Source: Candidatus Omnitrophota bacterium (GTDB lineage Bacteria > Omnitrophota > Gorgyraeia > Aquiviventales > Aquiviventaceae). Taken from it: DNA of 25,547 nt. A model generated the notes under the pieces. That model searched no databases. It saw only the letters and a list, made by a program, of their open reading frames with translations, and was not told where the DNA came from. The position numbers and the translations under genes are program-made. This document shows, in pieces, positions 7,325-15,712 of this stretch (its first letter is position 1; each line of letters opens with the position of its first letter). The stretch spans positions 1 through 25,547 of the forward strand of contig JAGVGS010000003.1 of assembly GCA_020057015.1 (NCBI GenBank), written 5' to 3'.

Positions 7325-8086
7325 ATGAGAAATCTCTCGAAAGGCATCGTCTCGTGGCCGCAGGAAGAGCGGCCCCGGGAACGGCTGCTTTCGAAGGGCG
7401 CGCAGGCCCTGACGGACGCCGAGCTTGTCGCAATCCTCATACGCGTTGGCTTCAAGGGCACGAACGCAGTGGAGCTGGCGCGCGATGTGTTGAAGCAGTT
7501 CGGGTCATTGCGCGCCATGGTCGAAGCACCGGTCATCGCGCTGCTCGACGTCAAGGGCCTGAAGGGCGCGAAGGCGTCGCAGTTGCTCGCTGCGATGGAG
7601 ATTGCCCGGCGCGTCTCGGTGCCATCCCAGCGAGGGGAACTGGTGATCAAGAGCACGCGCGCGGCGGCGGACTATCTGCGTGAACGGATGCGCGGCCTGG
7701 CCGACGAGCAATTCCGTGTGCTCTACTTGAATCGCAGGAAGGCGCTTGTCGAAGACACGCTCATCGCGCAGGGGGTTGTCGACTCGGTTCGGCCGCCATT
7801 GCGCAGCATTGTCGCGCGTGCGTTGCAGGTAAACGCGTCGGCAATCATCGCGGCGCATAACCATCCGTCCGGTGCCGCCGAACCGAGCGAATCGGATCGA
7901 CTTCTAACCCAGGATCTCATTGCAGCCTGCCGCCCACTTGGGCTGAAGGTGCTAGATCACGTCATTGTCGGTGACGAGACAACGTTCAGCTTCGCTGATA
8001 GCGGGCTGCTGGACGAATTGGAACTGCTATGCTTGGCGCCCGGTGATGCACGCGGGCCTTCAAAACTTCAGAGAGTAGGCAAGTGA
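7325..8086 (+). CDS. radC: RadC-family JAB/MPN domain protein (253 aa)
   Basis: The N-terminal part (about 10-95) is the UPF0758/RadC helix-hairpin-helix region (PRERLLSKGAQALTDAELVA, then LLDVKGLKGAKASQLLA). The C-terminal part (about 108-230) is a JAB metalloprotease-like domain with E143, H178-N-H180-P-S-G and D191, so the zinc site is complete. RadC proteins are common on mobile elements; the old link to recombinational repair is disputed and the activity is unknown. I prefer ATG 7325 because it matches the usual family N-terminus. An in-frame ATG at 7238 would add 29 unrelated residues. The TGA stop is followed after 1 bp by the mod start codon, so the gene is translationally linked to the restriction-modification genes. 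Confidence 0.88.
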   Translation: MRNLSKGIVSWPQEERPRERLLSKGAQALTDAELVAILIRVGFKGTNAVELARDVLKQFGSLRAMVEAPVIALLDVKGLKGAKASQLLAAMEIARRVSVPSQRGELVIKSTRAAADYLRERMRGLADEQFRVLYLNRRKALVEDTLIAQGVVDSVRPPLRSIVARALQVNASAIIAAHNHPSGAAEPSESDRLLTQDLIAACRPLGLKVLDHVIVGDETTFSFADSGLLDELELLCLAPGDARGPSKLQRVGK

Positions 8087-8087
8087 T

Positions 8088-10214
8088 ATGAACGACGAAC
8101 AACGACAGGAACTTGTCCGCCGCTTGCAGCGCGGCGAGGAACTTTCTCCGGAGTGGGCACGCATAATCTTTCCACCGGAGAAGCGCGAATACGAGCTCGT
8201 CTACCACGGCAAGGAACGAGAGGAAGATATCATCGCCAACACTCTAGCGGTGCCGCTGCAGAAAGTCCGAACGTTCGGAAAGAACGGCGACGGCTGGAAC
8301 AATAAACTTATCTTCGGCGACAACCTGCAGGTGATGAAGACCCTAGTGGACCTCAAGAAGGCCGGGAAGCTCTGCAACGCTGACGGTGTCCCTGGTGTGC
8401 GCCTCGTATACATCGATCCGCCTTTTTCGACCAAGCGCGATTTCAGCGGCTCGCAGGACCAGAAGGCGTATCAGGACAAAGTCGAAGGGGCACAGTTTAT
8501 TGAATTCCTGAGGAAGCGTCTCGTATTGCTCCGTGAGCTTCTGGCTGATGACGGCCTTCTTGTGGTCCACATCGACTACCGGTTCGGGCACTACATCAAG
8601 GTAGTGTTGGATGAGTTGTTACCGCGGGGCTTTAGAAACGACATCACAGTGCCACGAGGAACAAAAAATGTGCAAAACCAATTCGATGACATCACAGCAC
8701 TAACCGTTGGTGACGATTCGCTGCTGCTATATGCCCATTCTAGCCAAGCGAGACTTTCTCATCTTCGCATTCAGCTCGATATTCAAGCGCCTGGCAAATG
8801 GGATACCTTCTGGAGAGGGACAGATCGCAAGACCATGCGATATCAATTGTTCAGACAAACCCCCAAGACCGGTCAATGGCGATGGAAGAAGAGCCGCGCC
8901 CTTGAGGCGATGGAGAACTATGAGGTATACGTGCGCGATATTGCCAAGAGGGAAAGCTTGGATGATTACTACCTCCGCAACTTGGATTCTGGCCTCGACT
9001 TAGACTTTGTTCGATTCAACGACGAGAAGGTTGTTCAGTATTACGTCCCCCCGAGGGATTCTCGCATTGCCAACACGATATGGACAGACGTTCGCACCAT
9101 TGGGCGGGTGACCTCGTATCCAACTGAAAAACACGAAGACTTACTATTTCGTTTGGTGGAGTGGCTGTCACGACCGGGAGATCTTATTCTAGACGCGTTT
9201 GCTGGCTCCGGTACGACCTGCTCGGTGGCCGAAAAACTCGGCCGGCGGTGGATAGCGATCGACTGTGGCAAACTCGCGATCTACACGATTCAAAGGAGAA
9301 TGCTAAGTCTGCGGGAAGATATCGGCAACAAGGGGGACACGCTAACAGCAAAGCCATTTGAGCTATACAACGCGGGCCTGTACGATTTCAGCAAGCTCAA
9401 GGAACTGCAATGGGATGCGTGGCGTTTTTTCGCGCTGCAGCTGTTCCAGTGCCGTGACGAGCCTCACAAGATCGGCGGTATCCAACTCGACGGTTACCTC
9501 AAGGGATCAAGCGTACTGGTATTCAACCACCAGAAGCAGCCGGGCGTGCGGATCGATGAAGGGACCATCCAGAGCATGCATGAGGCGTTGGGTTCCAAGG
9601 TGGGCAGCCGGATGTTCATCATCGCCCCCGCGCTTGTGTTCGACTTCCAGCAGGACTACCTGACTCTAGACGGCGTTCGCTACTACGCGTTGCGCATTCC
9701 CTACTCGATCATTCACGAGCTGCATCAGCGGGAGTTCAAAGCACTCAAGCAGCCGGCCGACGAGCTGGCGGTGAACGACACGGTGGACGCAGTGGGCTTC
9801 GATTTCGTGCGCCGGCCAGAGCTGGAGTACGAAGCCGGCGCGAACAAGCGCAACGGTAGTCTGATTAAGGAAGGCTTCATTAAGATCAAGACCTTCAAGA
9901 GCGAAGCGGTTGTGCGCGAACCGATGCGCAAGAAGGGAAACCGCGAAACATTGTCGATGGTAATGTTGGACTACGACTTCGATAGTGAGTCCGACGTGTT
10001 TGCTTTTGACGCGGTTTTCTACGCGGAAGCCATTGAGAGGGCCAACTGGGAAGTGCGCTTTCCCGTCGACGCCATCGGGGATCAGGTCATGGCGGTGTTT
10101 GTGGATATTTACGGCAACGAAGCGCGCGAGGTGATTTCAGCCATGAAGTTCGGCGTCGCTAAAGCGAAGGCGGCGGCAAAGCCTGCTATGAAAAAGAAAA
10201 AAACGAGAAAGTGA
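8088..10214 (+). CDS. mod: Type III-like DNA adenine-N6 methyltransferase, Mod (708 aa)
   Basis: LIFGDNLQVMKTL (about 74-86) leads to the catalytic motif IV, DPPF at residues 110-113 in LVYIDPPFSTK. The S-adenosylmethionine motif I, DAFAGSGTT, follows at 369-377. The order IV...TRD...I is that of beta-class N6-adenine methyltransferases such as type III Mod subunits. The target-recognition region should be roughly residues 180-330. A long C-terminal part (about 430-690) of unknown fold and a Lys-rich tail exceed a minimal methyltransferase and may contact the partner. The gene starts 1 bp after radC and ends 4 bp before res, forming one operon. It should methylate the host genome and supply specificity to the restriction complex. 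Confidence 0.9.
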   Translation: MNDEQRQELVRRLQRGEELSPEWARIIFPPEKREYELVYHGKEREEDIIANTLAVPLQKVRTFGKNGDGWNNKLIFGDNLQVMKTLVDLKKAGKLCNADGVPGVRLVYIDPPFSTKRDFSGSQDQKAYQDKVEGAQFIEFLRKRLVLLRELLADDGLLVVHIDYRFGHYIKVVLDELLPRGFRNDITVPRGTKNVQNQFDDITALTVGDDSLLLYAHSSQARLSHLRIQLDIQAPGKWDTFWRGTDRKTMRYQLFRQTPKTGQWRWKKSRALEAMENYEVYVRDIAKRESLDDYYLRNLDSGLDLDFVRFNDEKVVQYYVPPRDSRIANTIWTDVRTIGRVTSYPTEKHEDLLFRLVEWLSRPGDLILDAFAGSGTTCSVAEKLGRRWIAIDCGKLAIYTIQRRMLSLREDIGNKGDTLTAKPFELYNAGLYDFSKLKELQWDAWRFFALQLFQCRDEPHKIGGIQLDGYLKGSSVLVFNHQKQPGVRIDEGTIQSMHEALGSKVGSRMFIIAPALVFDFQQDYLTLDGVRYYALRIPYSIIHELHQREFKALKQPADELAVNDTVDAVGFDFVRRPELEYEAGANKRNGSLIKEGFIKIKTFKSEAVVREPMRKKGNRETLSMVMLDYDFDSESDVFAFDAVFYAEAIERANWEVRFPVDAIGDQVMAVFVDIYGNEAREVISAMKFGVAKAKAAAKPAMKKKKTRK

Positions 10215-10218
10215 TCCG

Positions 10219-12807
10219 ATGACCACAAAAGGTGATCGTCGCACATTCCGAAACGAAGACCTTGTTCTGAAGGTCTCTGAGAATATTGATACGGCGAAGT
10301 GGGACGAGTCGAAGTACGAGGCGTTTGTCGATGAACTGTGTGGCTATCGGGAATACCAGAAGGACGCGATTCGGACGACGCTGCGATACCTGCTTGGAGG
10401 GAAGTACGGCGATCTTCGCGCCCTTGCGAAGGAGAACTTCGAACAGAACACAGAGCTGCGAGAGCGATACGGCTCGTGGGCAGCGATGGAGCGCCAGCTT
10501 CAGCTACCCGATCAACTCAGCTGTTCCTTGGATCAGGCCACCGGGACCGGCAAGAGCTACGTGCTCTATGGAGTTGCAGCGATTCTGCTGGCCGAAGGCG
10601 CTGTAGAGCGTGTGCTCGTTCTGTGTCCGTCCAACACCATTGAGGATGGGCTCCTGAAGAAGTTCAAGGAGCTTGCCAGCAATAGCGATCTGCGGGATGC
10701 ACTGCCACTTAGCGCCAGGGTTGCCACGCCGAGGATTATCAACGCGTCCGAAAGCATCGTGGACGGTTCGATCTGCGTGGAGAACTATCACGCCATCCTG
10801 AAGAACGTGAGGTCCTCCATCCGGGAGAGCCTCAAAGGCAAGGGCGCGCGAGTCGCTGTGCTCAATGACGAGGCCCATCATGTGGCCAACGAGTCAGGAA
10901 AGATCTCCAAAAAATGGAAAGAGTTTCTCCACGATCCTGACTACGGGTTTCGATTCGTCGTTGGGGTGTCGGGCACTTGCTATGTGGGAGATGACTATTT
11001 CGCCGATGTCGTTCACCGCTACTCGCTTCGCCAAGCTATCGAGGAGAAATTCGTCAAGAAAGTGGAGTATGTGGACGAGCTTCCGGCCGCTGCCGACAAT
11101 CCCGAAGAGAAATGGCAGCTTATCTACAACCGGCACAAGGACTGGAAGAAGAAACTCAAGTCCCGCGGCATTCGCCCGCTGACCATTGTCGTGACAAAGG
11201 CTATTGCTGACGCGGAGCGGGTTGCCGGAGAGCTGCAGGACTTCCTAGAGGAATGGGAGCAGATAGGCGCGGGCCAGGCCGAGGCGAAGGTTCTTTGTGT
11301 CACCTCAGCGGCCAAGCACCAGCCCAACGTGGCCAAGCTGCGGACAGTTGATAGCCCGGCGAGCAAGGTGGAGTGGATCGTTTCGGTCTCAATGCTGAGC
11401 GAGGGCTGGGACGTAAAGAATGTGTTTCAGATCGTGCCGCATGAGGAGAAAGCGTTCAACAGCAAGCTTCTGATTGCACAGGTGCTCGGCCGTGGCTTGC
11501 GCCGTCCGGATGGATGGAAAGGGGAAGAGCCGATCGTGACGGTCTTCAACCACGATGCGTGGTCGGGTCGGATCAAGCATTTGGTGAACGAAGTGCTCGA
11601 AATTGAACGTCGCCTGACCTCAACGGTGGATCAAAGATCGTTTTTCAACTTCGAGCTGCACCATCTCGACTACACGCGCTCCGAGGACGCAACGGAGTAT
11701 GCAAAAAAAGGCGAGTACAAGCTCTTTGAAGAGGGTTACGTTGACCTTCCGACGCAGGTTGAGGCCGAGGACGTGACCGTTGGGTTTGAGCGGGCTGTCA
11801 CCGGAGAGCACGTCAAGTTCAAGACCACGATCCTGCACAAGACCTGGACCGTGGAAGAAGTCGCGGAGCAGATGTTTCAGAAGCTCAAGTCGATTGACGA
11901 AGAATCGAAAGACGCCGACGACCCGGAGGATCGCACGAGCTACGCGAAGCGGTTTCCGCTCGATAAGTGCGAGGAGATCGTGAGGGCTTCGCTGAAGCGC
12001 GCTAAGATTAAGAGCGAGAAGATCACCGATGACAATCGCCAGAAGTTTTGGCAAGCGCTCGGCACTCTCCGGCGCAAGACAGCGAAACGCGTTGTCTACA
12101 AGCTATCGCCTAAGGCGCTGGTTCTGATGAACACGGCCAATCGGCAGGACGAGAGTTGTAGCGCTGCGGAGTTGCGTCGGGGATCGAAGACCGTCTTCTA
12201 TGCGCCCGGATGCGAAGCGACACTGGTTGATGACCAAAGGGAGTTCTTCCGCGAGGTGGAGGACGAAGACGGGGACTTCGTCAACGGCCGCGTCGTCGTC
12301 GAAACATCAGTCGATTTCAAGACGCCCGCCAACATCGTCATTGCAGACGCCACCCCTGAACGGAAGTTCGTTCGTGAACTGACCGGCCGAGAGAATGCGC
12401 TGAAGGTCGACGCGTGGCTGAAGAATACGCCGATGAGCTTCTATTCAGTCGAGTACGCATGGAAGAAGCGTAACAAGCCCAAGCGCGGTGAGTTCAGCCC
12501 GGACTTCTTCATTAAGCAAGGAGAGAGTGTGTTCGTTGTTGAAGTTAAGGGCGATGAAGAGATCAGTGATCCTGCGGCTGACAACGTCAAGAAGCACGAG
12601 TACGCCACAGAGCACTTCAAACGGCTGAACAACTGGCTCGAAAAGGAGAAGATTCCAACGCGCTATCAATTCAACATGATTTCGCCTAAGAGCTACAACG
12701 TCTTCTTTCAGAAACTTCGGAACGGGGGGCTAGCGGGTTTCCGGTCCGAGCTCGACGTGGGGGTGGCGGGAGCCGGGAATACTGGCGCCACAATACTTAA
12801 CTCGTGA
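10219..12807 (+). CDS. res: Type III-like restriction subunit, DEAD/DEAH helicase-nuclease, Res (862 aa)
   Basis: This is a superfamily 2 ATPase. Walker A is in DQATGTGKS (105-113), the DEAH box is at 217-220 (LNDEAHH), and motif VI is QVLGRGLRRP (421-430). A C-terminal PD-(D/E)XK nuclease site is visible as SPDFF with D762 and E775-V-K777 (FVVEVKG). This is the Res architecture of type III restriction enzymes: translocase or switch helicase followed by endonuclease. All motifs are intact, so the system should be functional together with the adjacent Mod. The ATG at 10219 is 4 bp after the mod stop. Just beyond the stop codon lie a GTGCC/GGCAC palindrome and the first R1 repeat, so the operon ends at a cassette-like boundary. 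Confidence 0.9.
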   Translation: MTTKGDRRTFRNEDLVLKVSENIDTAKWDESKYEAFVDELCGYREYQKDAIRTTLRYLLGGKYGDLRALAKENFEQNTELRERYGSWAAMERQLQLPDQLSCSLDQATGTGKSYVLYGVAAILLAEGAVERVLVLCPSNTIEDGLLKKFKELASNSDLRDALPLSARVATPRIINASESIVDGSICVENYHAILKNVRSSIRESLKGKGARVAVLNDEAHHVANESGKISKKWKEFLHDPDYGFRFVVGVSGTCYVGDDYFADVVHRYSLRQAIEEKFVKKVEYVDELPAAADNPEEKWQLIYNRHKDWKKKLKSRGIRPLTIVVTKAIADAERVAGELQDFLEEWEQIGAGQAEAKVLCVTSAAKHQPNVAKLRTVDSPASKVEWIVSVSMLSEGWDVKNVFQIVPHEEKAFNSKLLIAQVLGRGLRRPDGWKGEEPIVTVFNHDAWSGRIKHLVNEVLEIERRLTSTVDQRSFFNFELHHLDYTRSEDATEYAKKGEYKLFEEGYVDLPTQVEAEDVTVGFERAVTGEHVKFKTTILHKTWTVEEVAEQMFQKLKSIDEESKDADDPEDRTSYAKRFPLDKCEEIVRASLKRAKIKSEKITDDNRQKFWQALGTLRRKTAKRVVYKLSPKALVLMNTANRQDESCSAAELRRGSKTVFYAPGCEATLVDDQREFFREVEDEDGDFVNGRVVVETSVDFKTPANIVIADATPERKFVRELTGRENALKVDAWLKNTPMSFYSVEYAWKKRNKPKRGEFSPDFFIKQGESVFVVEVKGDEEISDPAADNVKKHEYATEHFKRLNNWLEKEKIPTRYQFNMISPKSYNVFFQKLRNGGLAGFRSELDVGVAGAGNTGATILNS

Positions 12808-12828
12808 AGCATCGAGGGGCAAGGGAAG

Positions 12829-12853
12829 GTGCCAGACACCGGGGGACAGGCAC
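12829..12853. repeat. GTGCC...GGCAC inverted repeat after res
   Basis: GTGCC (12829-12833) and GGCAC (12849-12853) flank a G-rich centre (AGACACCGGGGGACA). The shape resembles REP-type palindromes associated with Y1 transposases, but no such transposase is present in the window. One copy only. Confidence 0.35.
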
Positions 12854-12861
12854 TTGGCTCC

Positions 12862-12901
12862 AAATAGTTCCGCCTAGCTGATCTGGGCTGGCACATTTGA
12901 A
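12862..12901. repeat. R1 repeat, copy A
   Basis: It has the core CCGCCTAGCTGATCTGGGC followed by TGGCACATTTGAA, 55 bp after the res stop and about 110 bp before the ATPase gene. The core can fold as GCCTAG-CTGAT-CTGGGC, a 6-bp stem with one T-G pair. Related copies are at 15656, 16367, 17279 and 22489. Confidence 0.7.
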
Positions 12902-13008
12902 GCCTCTAGGGTCTCCAAAGTTTGTGGGGGTTGAGATTTTCTACAATAGCGTAGCAAGAACAGCGAACTTCCGAACTGACCAATTGTTAGTAAAGGGGGG
13001 TGATATGA

Positions 13009-14721
13009 ATGCCAAGACTTCCTAGCAGTGCTGTGCAACCTCACGAAGAAGAGCTGACTGCTCGATTCACGGAGCAAGCGGAATACATTTCTTCAGAGAA
13101 TTTGCTCAGGTGGAGCTATGAACATCCTAAGGAAGAGGAGTACATACGAAAGCTGTCCGGAGCGGGAGCAAAGCTAATTACCGGACCTAGAGGTTGTGGG
13201 AAAACAACCTTGATGCTCAAGACATACCAGAAACTTCTCAATACTAAGAAGGAAACCGCACTGCCGATCTATGTGAACTTCAAGACTTCCCTGAAACTCG
13301 AGCCGCTCTATCGTAGTAATGCAAATGCTGTTTTCTGGTTTAACCAATGGCTTCTATTTAAGATTTATCGGGGACTATACACAACGCTTGATGATCTAGG
13401 TAGTCAGTTAGCAAGGCCGTTGCGTTATCCGAAGGAGAGAATTGAGCAAGTTCTTAGCTTTCTAGAGCTAGGGAACGTAGACCTTCCTGACTTGAGCCAG
13501 AATCCGCTATCCGTCCCTCTACTTGAGGAGGAACTCGCTCACGTTATTCAAGTTATGGAGAAACCCAGAGCCGTACTATTGCTTGATGACGCGGCGCATG
13601 CTTTTTCCTCGGAACAACAGCGGGATTTCTTTGAGCTTTTTCGGCAACTAAAAAGCCGGCTGATTGCACCTAAAGCAGCCATCTATCCTGGCGTTACATC
13701 TTATGCGCCGACGTTTCATGTCGGACATGACGCGGAGGAGATGAATGTATGGCTTGAGCCGGAAGCCCAGGAATATTTGAACTTCATGAAGTCCCTTTTA
13801 GAGAAACGGTTGCCTGATGAACTTTTCAACAGATTGAGCAGCAATCAAAAGCTGCTCGAGCTCTTGTGCTACGCCGCATTTGGCATACCCCGGGCTCTCC
13901 TTAACATGGTTCAAGATCTCCTTATCGAGAATTCTGAGAAGCTTGATATGTCTAGCCGAAGCATATTTAAGGCGATTGCAGGCAACTTCTCAAGTACCAG
14001 AAAGATATTTCTTTCATTGAGGTTCAAACTCCCAATGTACAGCAAGTTCATCGACGTTGGCGAGTATGCTCTTTCGAGGATGATCGACACCATAAAGGAA
14101 TTCAATAGAGGACAGGAGATCGAAGAACAAAGTGTAACAATCGGAATCAAAATCCCGCTAACAGCAGAATTTAAGAAAGTGTTGGGGTTATTCCAGTACT
14201 CCGGTCTGCTCTTACCGAAGGGTAGTATTAGTCGAGGGGAAAAGGGGGTATTCGAGTTATTCGCTATTCATTACGCGGGTTTGATTAAAGACAACGCAAT
14301 GTTAGTTCGGAAGGCAAAGAACCCTGCTCTTATATCGCAGGCGCTTGGGCGTAGGCAAGCGCATCAATTTACAAGGATCACTCCGGACAAACTTATACCA
14401 AAAGATATAGAGCTCGTGTTGTCTCTTCCGCCGTGTGAGAAGTGCGGAGCTCCTCGAATTAGTGATTCGGCCAAGTTTTGTCCCCAGTGTGGGGCGCAAC
14501 TCCGCGCAGCCTCGACCTTTGAAGCTCTTGTTAGGAGTGATATTAGTCAGCTTCCATTGACACCTGAACGCGTCTCAACGATCAAGCAGCGCTCTAACAT
14601 CCGCACAGTCAAAGATATCCTCATTGACTCTGATTTTAGAGAATTGAGGAGTGTGCCTTATATCGGGCCCATCTGGTCTCAAAGAATCCTATCATATGCC
14701 GAAGAATTTATTGCAGGCTAA
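13009..14721 (+). CDS. P-loop (AAA/STAND-like) ATPase with C-terminal zinc ribbon (570 aa)
   Basis: Walker A GPRGCGKTT is at residues 59-67 and Walker B AVLLLDDAAHAF has D193-D194. The middle part (200-440) is helical and of unknown function. A zinc ribbon has C476, C479, C491 and C494 (CEKCG...CPQCG). The last about 55 residues (RSNIRTVKDIL..., VPYIGPIWSQRIL) resemble a helix-hairpin-helix nucleic-acid-binding domain. It looks like an ORC/Cdc6- or STAND-type ATPase that could sense nucleic acid. The start ATG 13009 follows an AAAGGGGGG ribosome-binding site (about 12992-13000); a TACAAT -10-like box is at 12942-12947. Its 3' end overlaps the HEPN-motif gene by 26 bp, implying translational coupling. 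GC content is visibly lower than in the flanks, a sign of transfer. No named family could be assigned with confidence. Confidence 0.75.
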   Translation: MPRLPSSAVQPHEEELTARFTEQAEYISSENLLRWSYEHPKEEEYIRKLSGAGAKLITGPRGCGKTTLMLKTYQKLLNTKKETALPIYVNFKTSLKLEPLYRSNANAVFWFNQWLLFKIYRGLYTTLDDLGSQLARPLRYPKERIEQVLSFLELGNVDLPDLSQNPLSVPLLEEELAHVIQVMEKPRAVLLLDDAAHAFSSEQQRDFFELFRQLKSRLIAPKAAIYPGVTSYAPTFHVGHDAEEMNVWLEPEAQEYLNFMKSLLEKRLPDELFNRLSSNQKLLELLCYAAFGIPRALLNMVQDLLIENSEKLDMSSRSIFKAIAGNFSSTRKIFLSLRFKLPMYSKFIDVGEYALSRMIDTIKEFNRGQEIEEQSVTIGIKIPLTAEFKKVLGLFQYSGLLLPKGSISRGEKGVFELFAIHYAGLIKDNAMLVRKAKNPALISQALGRRQAHQFTRITPDKLIPKDIELVLSLPPCEKCGAPRISDSAKFCPQCGAQLRAASTFEALVRSDISQLPLTPERVSTIKQRSNIRTVKDILIDSDFRELRSVPYIGPIWSQRILSYAEEFIAG

Positions 14722-15556
14722 GTCGTACTGGTTGGGGAGTGTCAGCCAACCACCACAGGCAGCGGCAATCGATGACGTGGTTAATTACGTACGACCAATC
14801 CGGTTACGCGCCAGCTCACCTATTGATAAGTTCTATCAAGATAGGGGTGGCCTGATCAAGCTAGCACAGCAATCTTTGCTAACTCAAAATCCTAACCTGG
14901 GTCCTTTAATTCTCGTTGGGATTATCTCAGCAACTGAAAATTACCTTCGATCGATATTTTCACGCATCTTACAAATATGCCCTGTCTGCCGGCGAGTATC
15001 GGCTACAAAGAACATGGAGCTTGGATCTGTTTTTTGGCACGCTGGGGTTGAAGTTGAGAGGGGAGCTTTTGAGCATTTGTCCTTCTCGAGCTCTGATGAA
15101 ATCAAACGAACTGCTAAGAATTTCTTAGATTACGAGATTAGGGAAGGCAGCTCAATTGCTGGTGCGTTGAAGGCTTTTAACGATGTTTGTGAGTTAAGGC
15201 ATTGCATTGTACACTCCCATTCTTTGGTTTCTGGAAAGAACGCTATCCGACTGAATATCCGAAGACTCGGTTCAAACATGGTGGTAAATCTCGGTGTAGA
15301 TCAACTTCATGAATGCGCATTGATTTGCTCCAGCCTTGTTCAAAGTTTCAACATCGAGTTATTTAAGGAGATGTGTCAACGATGGGCGGTGGATTGGAGG
15401 CAACCGAAAACTAGGAACTACGGAAATAGAACGGAACTATTTGACCGAATCTGGAATATATTTCGTTCGAAGAATGATGTCAATCTAGGGATCGTTGGCA
15501 GTAGGCTATCCCAAAACGGGTGTCGGAAGCTTGTTGAGCAAACGTATAGGAAGTAA
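14696..15556 (+). CDS. HEPN-motif protein, candidate RNase effector (286 aa)
   Basis: The start ATG at 14696 (MPKNLLQAKSYWLGS) lies inside the end of the ATPase gene; a GTG at 14651 is a less likely alternative. Residues about 70-185 are a helical region ending in NDVCELRHCIVHSH, where R168 and H173 form the R-x4-H pattern of HEPN ribonucleases. A C-x2-C pair (CPVC, about residues 95-98) lies between helices. HEPN domains are frequent RNA-cutting effectors in toxin-antitoxin, abortive-infection and CRISPR systems, so with the coupled ATPase this gene is probably the effector of a two-gene defence module. Low GC matches the ATPase. The assignment rests on one short motif plus the helical context, so a non-catalytic HEPN-like or unrelated protein is possible. 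Confidence 0.6.
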   Translation: MPKNLLQAKSYWLGSVSQPPQAAAIDDVVNYVRPIRLRASSPIDKFYQDRGGLIKLAQQSLLTQNPNLGPLILVGIISATENYLRSIFSRILQICPVCRRVSATKNMELGSVFWHAGVEVERGAFEHLSFSSSDEIKRTAKNFLDYEIREGSSIAGALKAFNDVCELRHCIVHSHSLVSGKNAIRLNIRRLGSNMVVNLGVDQLHECALICSSLVQSFNIELFKEMCQRWAVDWRQPKTRNYGNRTELFDRIWNIFRSKNDVNLGIVGSRLSQNGCRKLVEQTYRK

Positions 15557-15655
15557 TAAAGACTCCGCACCGAATCACGTCAGAAAACCCGTACCGGGTT
15601 CCGAAGGGACACGTTGAGGGAAGCGCAGGGGGAAAACTTGAGACCTCCTACGTCG

Positions 15656-15690
15656 GCCTGCCTAGCTGATCTGAGCTGGCACGTTTGAAC
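15656..15690. repeat. R1 repeat, copy B
   Basis: GCCTAGCTGATCTGAGCTGGCACGTTTGAAC follows the HEPN gene by about 100 bp and precedes the next gene by 22 bp. It matches copy A with few changes. The 100 bp before it shows no ORF; ACCCGTACCGGGT near 15588-15600 is a small palindrome. Confidence 0.7.
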
Positions 15691-15712
15691 CGTTCCTCCA
15701 ATTTAGCACACC

